DNA from: Liolophura sinensis
Taxonomy: Eukaryota > Mollusca > Polyplacophora > Chitonida > Chitonidae
Assembly (NCBI RefSeq): GCF_032854445.1
Contig: NC_088305.1
Span: 12,943,717 to 13,007,716 of the forward strand
Reading direction: 5' to 3'
Length of the DNA: 64,000 nt
Numbering within the stretch: position 1 is the first letter of the stretch; each line of letters begins with the position of its first letter. The position numbers were made by a program, and so were the translations under genes. Below the pieces are notes generated by a model. It saw nothing but the letters and a program-made list of their open reading frames with translations. It did no database searches and was not told where the DNA came from. Below are positions 42,001 to 51,698 of this stretch, in pieces.

Positions 42001-42720
42001 TATTTTTCCAGCTGCCAGCTTTGCTAAATTGTTATTTTTATCCAGTTTGACAAATCTACATTCCTGTTTTTCTTGTTTCATTGGGAAGTGGGTCATGGCC
42101 GATTTGAAACTTGTCTTTCCGTTGCTATGAAACATATGATGTGGGTTTTATCCAGTAAACAAAAACTACAGAAATTCCCTTGTATTCTTGCAGTATTCAC
42201 CAAATCAAATTTCAGAAAAGACAAAAGTTTTTCAAATGTCTCATTTCTTCATTTATTTACTTATTTGATCTGTGTTTTATGCCATACTCAAGATTATTTC
42301 ACTTATACTACGTATTCAGCATTATGGCGAAGGAAAGTTTCTAGTATACCTTTGCAGGGTTTGTGGTGCCTTGGGTTTGCACAGTCTTAACATTCAGTGA
42401 AGACCATTTGTTTTATCCAATATGGTTTTGGAAACCACCTGGAACACTTGGGTTTCCTCCACCAGTAAAACTTCCTGCCAATTCTTTAGTGTAAAGTGTT
42501 AAACAACAATCAAATAAATAAGCAACTAAGTAAATGCTGTTGTTGTTGTACTGTAGTTGTGTTGTCTTGTCTATAGGCTGTTTGCTGCTCCGACGGCCTC
42601 CACTGCTGCCCTCAGGGAACCACATGTGACCTGTCCCAGGGGAAGTGTAACCGTGGTGTCATCAGCCTACCCTGGGTAGAGAAACTGGTGGCAGCTGCCA
42701 GGGATCCTCCAGCAGTCTAA
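30050..42720 (+). CDS. GRN: Progranulin with nine granulin domains, ten coding exons
   Basis: Exons: 30050-30244, 31737-31976, 32839-33072, 33746-33979, 35251-35484, 36886-37119, 38798-39031, 40430-40663, 41484-41717 and 42577-42720, giving 738 residues. Exon 1 follows TTGCAG directly and encodes a hydrophobic signal peptide ([18 protein letters not shown]). All introns are phase 0 with GT/AG ends. Each internal exon carries the second half of one granulin ([17 protein letters not shown]...GKCNRG), a linker with a conserved PW, and the first half of the next ([16 protein letters not shown]...YGCCPLPQ), so each 12-cysteine granulin straddles a junction. Internal exons are 80 or 78 codons, so skipping one keeps the frame. 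Progranulins are secreted growth-factor and lysosomal precursors cut into granulins. Oddity: exon 9 ends in CGG, giving Arg where other copies have Gln. Exon 10 supplies the last half-domain and a short tail ending DPPAV. Confidence 0.93.
30541..30752 (+). mobile_element. SINE family A with target-site duplication, progranulin intron 1
   Basis: 5'-truncated in the head; CCTTTCTTGGTGC flanks it at 30528-30540 and 30753-30765. Confidence 0.93.
31334..31582 (+). mobile_element. SINE family A with a replaced 5' head (chimeric form)
   Basis: The tRNA-like head is replaced by a ~38-base segment (AATGACCATATTCCATTGCT, then TTTGTATCATAAAATAGG) joined to GCGGTCGCTGTGAGTTTAAG and a normal body and tail. 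The same junction occurs at 61945-62195. Confidence 0.85.
31993..32112 (-). mobile_element. SINE family A, 3' fragment, progranulin intron 2
   Basis: GATTGGCGTTTTACGCCGTA to a truncated body. It faces the inverted fragment at 32138. Confidence 0.85.
32138..32237 (+). mobile_element. SINE family A, 3' fragment, progranulin intron 2
   Basis: GACTGGTTTCTTCTCACCAT to the AAAT tail, in inverted orientation 25 bases from the previous fragment. Confidence 0.85.
32575..32772 (+). mobile_element. SINE family B (CACT tail), progranulin intron 2
   Basis: Body with TAAGTCGTCTCAGTGCAGCA and GGAGGCACACTACATGTACA, then ATGACTGAAAAATTGTCAAG and the ACTC tail. Ends about 65 bases before exon 3. Confidence 0.75.
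33358..33570. mobile_element. MITE family 2, progranulin intron 3
   Basis: TAAATCTTCAACCTTTTCAA at the left and TTGAAAAAGTTGAAGAATTA at the right form the inverted ends. Confidence 0.75.
34107..34228 (+). repeat. Pro/Thr-coding CCA/CAC microsatellite, progranulin intron 4
   Basis: Imperfect CCCAATCCCACCTCCA units followed by CAC triplets. Homologous tracts sit at about 35613-35715, 37248-37350 and 39164-39262 in introns 5-7, with different triplet counts. Confidence 0.8.
34540..35060 (+). repeat. SINE-derived tandem subunits in progranulin intron 4
   Basis: Degenerate main-family SINE body (GTGTGTGGGAAGGTCT, AGCAACTTG, a tail of ATAAGTGAAAT then AAATAAGTAAATAAAT) fused to a local segment with ATACCACTTT and ATGGCTAAA. 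One complete and one partial subunit. Confidence 0.7.
36040..36690 (+). repeat. SINE-derived tandem subunits in progranulin intron 5
   Basis: About two subunits of the same composite as in intron 4. Only the last has a complete SINE 3' tail; the earlier one stops after the AGCAACTTGCAGATTGC segment. Confidence 0.7.
37675..38615 (+). repeat. SINE-derived tandem subunits in progranulin intron 6
   Basis: Three subunits, the highest count in the array, which explains why this intron is the longest. The subunits break at the same point (TGGGTCACTGTACACAAT) as those in neighbouring introns. Confidence 0.7.
39590..40235 (+). repeat. SINE-derived tandem subunits in progranulin intron 7
   Basis: Two subunits of the same composite; the second ends in the SINE-like AAATAAGTAAACAAAT tail. 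Confidence 0.7.
40985..41335 (+). repeat. SINE-derived subunit in progranulin intron 8
   Basis: A single subunit. This intron also lacks the CAC/CCA-rich segment found in introns 4-7, which makes it the shortest of the duplicated introns. Confidence 0.7.
42249..42340 (-). mobile_element. SINE family A, 3' fragment, progranulin intron 9
   Basis: TTATTTGATCTGTGTTTTAT, CTCAAGATTATTTCACTTAT and GCATTATGGCG. Confidence 0.75.
42445..42535 (+). mobile_element. SINE family A, degraded 3' fragment, progranulin intron 9
   Basis: TTGGGTTTCCTCCACCAGTA then AAACAACAATCAAATAAATA, just ahead of the last exon. Confidence 0.55.
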
Positions 42721-44458
42721 TTGTGCTTGTCACCTGTGACCTGGCTTCATGTGAAGAAGACTGGCTTCAAGTGTAGGAGACCTGGCTTCATGTGAAGGAG
42801 ACCCAGTACTTCAGACAAAAACCTGGTGGAGAGAAAACCTCTTCTGTTGTGAAAAATGTGTAACAAGTTAACAACAATCATTTGACATCCCATTCAGAAA
42901 TTACCTGAATTCATGTTTTCATGAACATTTCTTGTTAATAGTGCATGTATTTACTGAGTTCACTGCATGAGGGGAAAAAATACAAATGTTTCAAGCTCAT
43001 CTGGACGCCTAAATTAGACTGAATATTTGCCTCCCTCATATCCGTGCCTTTTTTTGTAGGTGTTTATATACATACGGTGACTTACATTTACTTCCATATT
43101 AGTTTTTAATGGTATTCATTGGCAACGAAATAACCATCATTGATTGGTGATTACCACCAGCCAATCAGTAAATTGTAGAGAATTTCAAATTGTTTGCTTT
43201 ATAACCTCTTCATATTGTGACATCTCCACAGGTATATACCATCTCTTACCCTGATGATAAGTCCATCAATTTTCATTCTAGTTTGGTTCTAATCTATGGG
43301 TTAATACTGTAGGTTAATGTGATATTGTATTTAAAATTAACCAAGTACAGTGTTCAATACCAGCTTTTAAAGCAGCATTTTGTGCGTGTGTTATTACCAC
43401 GGTATTTATGATATAAAGATTGTGTATCATCTGTTTGCAGTGGCTATGTGCATCGAGGTTTAGGTACATGTACAGATAATGGAGATATGTATAACTAATG
43501 AACACATGTTAGATTTTGTTTTTAGCATGATGTTGTAACTTCTCACTCCCAATCCATGTACCCCCTTTCCCCAGGAGTGCATGTGATCAAACGGATACTC
43601 ATTCTCTGCGGCAGGCTTTCGTAAGCTTTGCAGCATCTGAAAATACACCACCAATGTTCTGATGAGAATAGTTGTGACTGACTGACTGAGTTGTGATGCC
43701 CTTAAGTAACCATTTTTTCCCCCAGAAAGTTCCTCGTAACTTTTCCCCAGTTTGAAGGAAGTCGTCTTTTATTTCTATTTTCGTGAAGTTACCTCCCTTT
43801 ACCAATACGTAAATTTGTGACCTTTACATTTGTTAGTGTTCTGTAGATGGCTTGTTTTTAATGGATGTCGCTTTTGGAAAATTGAAAAACTTGATTCGAT
43901 GATGTATTTTAATGTCTGAGCAACTTTTATAAGGGTTTGATGACGAGTTAAGGACACATAGTTTGCTTATAGTTTTGTAAGGCAATCATTCAAACATAAC
44001 ACCGTAACGTGCATTAACTTCTATATTAGAAGAAGTATGAAGTTTGTATCAGTGGCTATGTGTATTGTCTGTGTTAAATGTGAAACCTTTGTCAACCCTT
44101 GCATTGTTGTTTTATTACATAACTCTCAGTAACTGTTGCATTCCACTAAATTTCAAATACGGATATTAAATGATTAAATTGTTGCACATACTTTGAATTA
44201 ATTTTAATTCATCGTAGTTTGTGTGTTGGTCAAAGAAGTGAATGTCAGTGTAAATTTGTCAAATGTAACAAAAAAAATAATATAACACGTGTCTCACACA
44301 ATTGTATAGAATTTTGTTTGAAATGTCAAAAAATATGTTCATTTGAACACGTGAATGTTAAATTTTATCCTGATGGTTGACAATGTGACTGTTTGTCATT
44401 GACATATTTTTGTATCGTGTAAAAAAACTTGTCAAACTTTTATATCATATTTGTTCAA
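42721..44458 (+). other. Probable progranulin 3'UTR
   Basis: No coding signal and no recognisable repeat body apart from the short tandem repeat at its start. It runs from the stop codon to a canonical poly(A) signal. Confidence 0.4.
42736..42803 (+). repeat. Short tandem repeat at the start of the progranulin 3'UTR
   Basis: Three imperfect copies of a ~25-base unit built on CTGGCTTCATGTGAAG(A/G)AGAC directly follow the stop codon. Confidence 0.5.
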
Positions 44459-44464
44459 AATAAA
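44459..44464 (+). other. Candidate progranulin poly(A) signal
   Basis: AATAAA about 1.74 kb past the stop. It is the clearest signal in the AT-rich downstream region and lies just before a 51-bp tandem repeat. Confidence 0.35.
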
Positions 44465-44472
44465 GAGGGCTT

Positions 44473-44613
44473 TGTAAAGACACACCAAGTTTGTTCTGTT
44501 CTCATCAGATTTAAGCACGGCGTTGTAAAGACATTCCAAGTTTGTTCTGTTCTCATCAGATTTAAGCACGGCATTGTAAAGACATTCCAAGTTTGTTCTG
44601 TTCTCATCAGACT
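44473..44613 (+). repeat. 51-bp tandem repeat, 2.8 copies
   Basis: Unit GTAAAGACATTCCAAGTTTG, TTCTGTTCTCATCAGATTTA, AGCACGGCATT. It starts nine bases after the candidate progranulin poly(A) signal. Confidence 0.92.
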
Positions 44614-44710
44614 ATGATATAGACACTTGAACTTTTCTTATGCACTTGCTGCAGATGTAGAGGCCTTCAGCCTCGTACGTTGTTTCCAATGATACGCTCC
44701 TTGAAAACCT

Positions 44711-44964
44711 GGGTCCAGTTGTTCAAAATTGTGTTAAGATTTAATTATACCAGATTTAAATTTAAACCTAGTCTGCAATTTTGTACAGTTGCAAAAAAAA
44801 AAAAAAAAAAAAAATGGGTAGCAGTATATTAAATATAAACAAAAACTGCTGCTGTTACAGTTTGACTTTGGTCAACTGCATTGGCTGCTGGATTTGTATA
44901 AAATTTAATTATAAAATATGATTTAATACCTGTATTACCTAATACACTTTTGACCAACTGGGCC
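44711..44964. mobile_element. MITE family 3, downstream of progranulin
   Basis: Left GGGTCCAGTTGTTCAAAATT; right AATACACTTTTGACCAACTG. A 22-A tract interrupts the interior. Confidence 0.75.
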
Positions 44965-46214
44965 CAAAAGGCCAGATTTCAATACCCAGTTACATGGGGC
45001 AGGAAAAAGACTTGAAAATTAGCAAATCTTGGGTCTTCCTAACTTATACATTGAGCGTAAGAGGACTGGCCAATTATTGGTGCACCCATTGTCGGTTTTC
45101 TATAACTAAGTGGGAGTCCTGTTTGGTGTCTCTATGGTGGATTTGCAGTGAGTTCTGCAATTCAGGCAATTTGTGGTGAAACAAATTGTGATAAATCTGG
45201 GATAAACTGCAAGCTGTCCTTTATTTATAAGCTTTTTTTTTTCAAACTGCTCATCCCAATGTCATTTGGTCTACAGAAAAAAAAACATTATTTTAGGGAT
45301 AAGGCTTAGTTTGATCATTGATTGATTAGCTTCAACGACCATACAGTATTCATGACCACTGCTACTCCAAGCTGCAAATTCCAATGGTGGAATGACCTGG
45401 GTAGCAGGTTGCAAAGGTCTGCAACTGTCTCCATAGTTTGAATCAAGCCAGTGTGAGTTAGATTTGGTAGGAAGGCTACCAAACAGCTCACCAGTAGGAA
45501 ATGTGTGAATACAAAACTTCAGTTTAGTACATTTGAAAGGCTTAAAACATAATATGGATTCCTGTGCTTGGTAATTTACGGTAATTAACGCCCGTGTAAA
45601 GCATCAACTATGATCAGAAAAGACATATCTCTAGAATTTGTGCTATATCAGGAAACTGTACCGGTAATCCCTAATAACGATAATACTATAACTTAAAAAT
45701 CCACTTTCTAAATGACGCCAACTAATCTGATATACCGCTACTCAGGGAAAAGTGGGTGTTCAATGATCATAGATCGGTCAGGCTTCCTCCACCATGATGC
45801 TGACCGTCGTCGTATAAATAAAATATTCTTGACGACACCAACCAAAAGAAACTAAATAAATATATTACCAGTGCCCACAAGCGCAGGAGGTCCCACTCCC
45901 TTATTTCAAACATCACTAACGCAATAGTGTGGACATAAATATAATGCACAAAACATATCAGAGTTGAGTTTGAACATCCTATACATAAATATATTGGTCT
46001 CGCGAGAAAAGTTAACGTAATATTTATTCGCCTTATCTTTATTTCACTTAGTATATTATATGATATACAAAATGAAGCTTTCTTAATTTTCGATGCCAGC
46101 CAGTTTACATTATTAACATCCGGGTGATCAGTAAAAATGTGTCCCTTCGCGCCTCACGCCTGCGCTCTGAATCACACGCTGGGTAACTTTGTGGAGAGGT
46201 TAGCCCTTTTAAAG
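44965..46214. other. No gene seen
   Basis: Holds one SINE fragment near 45.8 kb; otherwise AT-rich unique sequence. Confidence 0.35.
45779..45865 (+). mobile_element. SINE family A, 3' fragment
   Basis: CTTCCTCCACCATGATGCTG, ATAAAATATTCTTGA and an AAATA tail. Confidence 0.7.
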
Positions 46215-46975
46215 CTCTGTCTGATGATCATTTTTCAGGTGAACAGCTTTTGTGAGCATGATTAGATTTCATCCAGTATTTCTCAGTTATCACTGGAAAA
46301 GACGTTTTTAATGTGAGCAGGTTCAGACCTCACTACTTAGTGTCAATGATCACTTTACTGTTAAAGACGTGATGTTGTCAACATACTTTCGCTTAATCCA
46401 CTGTTTTCAATTTATCACCATCCTAGTAAAGACGTGTTATTGGGAGCTCAGTTATTACCTTCCTGGTAAAGTCGTGTTGTTTTGAGCATGTTCAGACTTC
46501 ATCCACTATTTCTCAGTCATCACTTTTTTCCGTAAAGAACGGATGTTATCAACAGATTTATACTTAATCCATGCTCCGTTTTCAATCGTCACTTTCGTGG
46601 TAAAGACGTGTTGTTGTGGGTATTTTTATACTTAATCCGTTTTTTTTATAAATAATAATCGCCTTCCTGGTAAAAACGAATTGTTGCAGGCATGCATGTT
46701 TAAACTTTACATGTTTCTTTTCAGGAACCGCTTTCTTGGTAAATACTGACTGTTGTGGGCATTTTTACACGTAACACACTATTTCGAATAATCACTTTCC
46801 TGGTAATGACGGGTTGTTGTGAGTATGTTTAAACTTAATCCGTTTCTTTTCAATAATCACTTTTCTGGCAAATACTGACAATTGTGGCCATTTTTACACG
46901 TAACCCACAATTTCTCTGTGATCACTTTCCTGGTAATGACGGGTTGTTGTGCGCGTGTTTAAACTTAATCCAGTC
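46215..46975. repeat. ~60-70-bp tandem array related to the 3' coding end of the adjacent gene
   Basis: About eleven or twelve diverged units built on TCACTTTCCTGGTAA(A/T)GACG, GTTGTTGTG and TTTAAACTTAATCC. The final unit (46922 onward) is the C-terminal coding sequence of the minus-strand gene. The unit near 46797 still reads on the minus strand as a close copy of that C-terminus including its stop. Confidence 0.85.
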
Positions 46976-47903
46976 CTCCTCGTTGATGAAGAGTAAAGCT
47001 TCAGCGGGTACATTAGCTCCGCTCTGATCATTAATCCACGTGTCATTCTGCTGCATGTAAAGCCCTGCCCCCGTCCACACGTGGTCCCAGCCCCCAGGCT
47101 TCTGCAGGATTAGCTTCTCGTGGGGTGTGCTCAGACGCCCGTGGGCAGGGTTTTTAAATAAAACACCTGAATGAGAAGTGAAGGATATAGATAAGAGACA
47201 ATACCATATCATCAAACGATTCTTAAAGCAAGTTTCTACATACGGCAAACTTTGAAAATGCGATTTGAACATTTGTTTTGAATCCCGTAGCTAAAATTTG
47301 GAACATTCTGGAAGCTTTAAGGGAAATAAAACGTGAAACTGGCGTCACATTCATCTACACTTTTTGAATGTTTCTTTCTGCTGCAAGATGCTCACTTCAT
47401 TTTCATGAGGTCTTTCTTTCCAGTTATGACACAAATCTGTTATGACTTATTGCCACAGCATTGACAATATTTCAACCAAACCCTGCTGTTAGGAGAATGA
47501 TTTTAAAGGTCCTATAATCCCTTTTGACCTTATAGGATGAAAACCACTTCATTTACTGGGATATCAGTGATCGAAAAAAGTATACGACCCAATACTTTAC
47601 GTAAAAAAGATTAGATTTCCTGTCTCCTTAAATGGCCTTACCCCCTGGGGCTTTGTCATCCCCAAGCTGCTGAATGACTGAGCGAAAAAACGCTTGCTTC
47701 TCAAACAAGATGGCGTTGATTCTGTCTTTGGGCGGGACGTCCCGGTACTCGTGGTACATCTGCCAGCCTCGTTCTGATGGTACGTAATACCCCGAGCCCT
47801 TCCAGTACGGGGTCTTCCCTTGCCAGCAGGGGTCCCGGTACGACTGTGGCCCTCCGAGGGTCTGCTCCATCGATGGGCGTAGTGATGGTCTGAAATGCAC
47901 CAT
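46922..47903 (-). CDS. Unrecognised small two-exon protein, paralogue of the 53.8-kb gene
   Basis: Coding exons 47903-47642 and 47166-46922 (minus) join in phase 1 across a 475-base intron with GTAAGG and CATTCAG sites, giving 168 residues. Exon 1 contains KGSGYYVPSERGW followed by P-rich and charged residues; exon 2 contains HVWTGAGLY...W....P.E...F and ends KHAHNNPSLPGK. The two exons therefore hold diverged copies of one HVW-G-G-Y-x-x-x-x-W motif. The gene at 53.8 kb shares the motif, the intron position and the intron phase. No membrane segment or signal peptide is visible. I do not recognise the family; a structural or ciliary protein is only a guess. A 5'UTR exon is possible, since AG dinucleotides precede the ATG. 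The last 45 bases before the stop are the founder-like unit of the downstream tandem array. Confidence 0.65.
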
Positions 47904-48419
47904 CTATACATTTGAATCTAGGATCGAAACAGGCATTCGAATTCCATATTGGATCGGTGTACTGGGTCTGTAATGGAAAGACCAGGTAGTTCCCATACCA
48001 ACATTCAGCACAATCCATCAAAGAACTAAGAAAGTATATAAAGTATGAAATTAGGCTGAAATCATGTAAAGATAAGTCATCAGTAGTTTTCAATGAGGAC
48101 GAAATCGCGATGAAGACCTACAAGTATGTTTTCGGTAACTCGATACGTACTTGTTATTATCCGTGAAATGATGAATTTACACAAGAGATTTCTTGTCGCA
48201 TGCATAAAAAGCCAGTTTTGCCTATACGGAATAAGTTTCACTGCTCGGTACTGGGCAGTTATTGCGCAATATTAGAAAGTTCCCGCACCTGCAGCACAAC
48301 ATCGTTTAAATCCGTAAAAAAACACTTCATAACAAGCTCTCTTAAATTTACGAGCACGAAATAGCCATGCTTGTTTGTTTGTTTTGGGGATTCAAATCAC
48401 GACTGTGTCTCCTTGTTGC

Positions 48420-48835
48420 AGGCCGGAACAAATGCCGACATGATTACAGAGCTGCCTGACTGGAACGTCATTCCACAGACACCAGGCACGACGCATTATC
48501 ACATTATGCTAACGGGGCCAACCAGTACTTGGCATACTCCTGTTATGGTGAGCGCCAAGCGAGGTAGTGCCAAGATTACCCATGTTAAAATCTTTGGTAT
48601 GAGCCAGTTCGGGACTGCGGGCCGTCTAAGAGGCCATGGCGTCGTAATGTCGATAAGGTCAGCGCTGGTGGCCGCGATAACTGTTACACTGAAAGGGCTT
48701 TGTGCAATCGCTCCCAGAACAGCTCCGCCACAGTTCAGAACCCACCCGGTAGTATCAGTTTGAGGCTTTGCCGTGTATTGCTGCTTCACTAAAACGCCAT
48801 TGCCAAAGACATCAGCATATGCAACCATGGCATAC
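48420..48835 (-). mobile_element. SINE family B-like repeat, long copy
   Basis: Contains CTGACTGGAACGTCATTCC, GGGGCCAACCAGTACTTGG and GAGCGCCAAGCGAGGTAGTG; the last matches the 9.03-kb copy. A second segment (TATTGCTGCTTCACTAAAAC) also resembles that copy. The 110-130-codon open frames here on both strands are explained by the repeat, not by a gene. Confidence 0.55.
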
Positions 48836-49466
48836 TAAGACAGCCTTGACAAACGTTATACGTAATGAAAGGTATATCGTTGCCACTGCTTTCTGGGGTC
48901 ACTTAGGCATATACACCACTATACAAGAGGAGCTTGAGTCATTCTTGACGTCATATTAAATGGTCCAACACAGAGTATGTATTGGTAGGAAATATCTGAA
49001 CAGACTTTAATGAAACCGTCGCCTGGACATTAGAGGCAACGGAAAATGTTCAGTAAGAGTTATATTTGGCATATACGAGGCTGTTGTATTAGGCAACTTT
49101 ATTGTAACGTAAAATCTTTGCGTCACACCGGACAAAGACGAGTTGTATCGAGGAACGTCAGGACATGACGTCAGAAATGCTGCAGGGCTATTTCCCTTTG
49201 AGTGATTGTGACGTCATACAATGTTGATTGTTCTATAGAGACACACTTCATCTTCTATGGGCCAAATGTCGCATGGTAAGTCTTATTGAATTATTCTGAT
49301 ATAGGCTTATAAGAGATCGCTAGCCAATTTTAAATGTATTTCTCGTACACAAATCAAACCATCTCTGTTGCAATCACCTAAGAGCTAATTTTCGACTCTT
49401 TTAGTTAAGAACTGAAGAAAACAGACTATTCTCTGTTGTCCAACGTGACTTGATCAGAGAGTTTTA

Positions 49467-49838
49467 ATTCATATTTTTCTCAATTATATGTAACCTAGCT
49501 AAATATTTATATCATAAACCCTTTTTTTTCCTTCTCATATATTTCCTCGTATGAATGTAACGTGTATCAGTAATTAACCGAATGGCTTAATTTTTTAATT
49601 AATGGTTGAGTCAGAACTTGTGTTTTCTTCATATGATCCCACTGATCTCGGCGTTCTTCACGATTTCTGTACGGTGGTTTGCTAGTGGTGGCAGTGATGT
49701 AAAGCGAGCGCAGGTAGCGTATTCATATTTTTCTCAGTTATATGTAACCTAGCTAAATATTTATATCATAAACCCTTTTTTTTTTCCTTCTCATATACTC
49801 CTCGTATGAATGTACGTGTATCAGTAATTAACCGAATG
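49467..49838 (+). repeat. 118-bp direct repeat pair with spacer
   Basis: 49467-49584 and 49721-49838 share ATTCATATTTTTCTCA, GTAACCTAGCTAAATATTTA and CAGTAATTAACCGAATG, with few differences. Confidence 0.93.
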
Positions 49839-50744
49839 CGCTGTGAAGGAGTATGTGATTCATGGCCTTATATAATTAATCTCCTTAAACCACATATGTC
49901 GCTCTCTACACTCGCTTTACAACACTGCCAAGTTTGACCTTAGAAGACTCTGTGACTGGGTGTTCTTGTCTAGTCCTAACCTTTCAAAGGAATGGATTTG
50001 TTGAAGTGCGAATAGAAACAAAGTGGAGACAGAGCTATTGTTATATCTGACATAACGTAATTCCTGCTTCATCACCGTAACCCCATTGACCTTAGCGTTC
50101 GATCCTTCCTGTGGCGAAGCTATTCCTTCCTGTCTATGCCAAAAATGTGACCTTCCATTATTTTGACTACACCATCTCCACGGGCCACCATGCGATTGCG
50201 GTGTGGGATAACGCGTCCGTTCGTGTTCTTCCGGGAGTGGGGTTCACATAAATAGCTGGAGCGCATGTCTCCACGAACTTCAGCACGATTCTTCAATGCA
50301 CGTGTTAAAGCAGTGTGATTCAGACATGTCACATTATGCTCGCTTGAATAGATGGGAAAGTAGAATAGGAAACGCAGATGTCAACGTACGGGCGTGGAAA
50401 CACTGTAGCTAAAGCGTCAAACAATCGCATGAACTATTTTCCACAAGCGCAGTCACATGTCCGCGGAAACAGGGCTTTAGACATACATATAAATGCAGGC
50501 TAATAGTTCAGCCGGGAGAAACCTGTACATCATGTATGTCAATTCTTGTTATGAACAATGGAAATTCTGATAGTCCTTCTGATTGGTAAAGAATTACAAA
50601 AGCACAGATAACACCACTATCCGTATTTGGCGTGGTGCCTAAATGGGTCATGTTCCATGAACTTTAGTGGCCCGTTAATCCAATGGTGATTTGCATGTCT
50701 GGTGTCATGGCGTTGGACATTCCAGTAAAATAGCAGGATAACAC

Positions 50745-50992
50745 TTTATTTTATTTATTTTATTTGATTTGGTGTTTTACGCCGTATTCAGAATATTTCA
50801 CTTATACGACGGAATCAGCATTATGGTGGGAGGAAACCGGGCAGTGCCCGGGGGACACCCATGGTTATTGCCAGACCTTCCAACGTACGGCCGGAGAGGA
50901 AGCCAGCATAAGCTGGACTTGAACTCACAAGTGAGAGGCTCATTGGTCAGTGCGCAGCCGCCTGCGTGCTAACACTTTTGGCCAGGGAAGCC
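50745..50992 (-). mobile_element. SINE family A, near full length
   Basis: TTTATTTGATTTGGTGTTTT, an AACCGGGCAGTGCCCGGGGG palindrome and a degraded head. Confidence 0.9.
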
Positions 50993-51120
50993 CAGGACAA
51001 AACTTTAAGATGATAAAAGGACACTGTGAATTACCATAAATAGTTGCTAGCACAATAATATGTATTTAACACTACCTTGCCGTGTTTATTTACCCGTGTG
51101 TCATTATATACGTTTGTATA

Positions 51121-51205
51121 TTGACTTATTTACCTATTTATTTCATTGGTGTTTTACGCCGTACTCAGTAATATTTCACTTATACGACGACTATCCGCGG
51201 TTTTC
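51121..51205 (-). mobile_element. SINE family A, 3' fragment
   Basis: TTATTTCATTGGTGTTTTAC to CTTATACGACGACTATCCGC. Confidence 0.8.
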
Positions 51206-51684
51206 ATTTTCATAACTTGGCATAAAAGTTCTCTACGTTAAATTACAATACATGTTCATGTAGACACAAGCGCTTCATTAAAAATTGCGCTAAAAGATGT
51301 TTCACGGACACTGGTATCAAGACAGGAATATACAAAAAAAAAAAGTGGAACAAACAAATAAAGAAATAATAAGACGTGCTATATGGACACTCCTTCTATA
51401 TAGTATTGCATACAATGAGCCGATGACTGGCGCGTGTCTAAACAGTTATGATCATTTACAGCGAAGTTTGTCACGCCTGAAATATGCACATTGACTTTGT
51501 GCGGCCCAGAGTAAAGAGTCAGTCTTTATTCACTTAGTGAAAGGTCTGAGAACTTGGATTAGATAACATTTGTTCTTTGATCAGTCACTTACAGTCAGCA
51601 CTTACCTGGATTAATTCGGCCTGCAGGTAAAAATAGTCGAGTCAAGAGCCGGAGTGGCCCGCCCAGGTGAGACGTGTTGACATA

Positions 51685-51698
51685 ATCGTCATAGCAAC
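51685..51698 (+). promoter_or_regulatory. RFX X-box-like motif upstream of the 53.8-kb gene
   Basis: ATCGTCATAGCAAC fits the published X-box pattern RYYNYY-N(1-3)-RRNRAC bound by RFX factors at ciliary genes. It lies about 2.1 kb before the ATG, but only ~125 bases before a candidate 5'UTR donor at 51823. A degenerate 14-mer can occur by chance. Confidence 0.35.

Noticed and set aside
48371-48828. 130- and 109-codon open frames on opposite strands, initially considered a gene between the small-protein paralogues
   Set aside because: The sequence matches a SINE family B-like repeat (GCCAAGCGAGG, GGGCCAACCAGT), so the frames are repeat-derived.
50120-50332. 70-codon minus-strand frame as a gene
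   Set aside because: No recognisable domain, splice partner or repeat-independent support; length is within chance.
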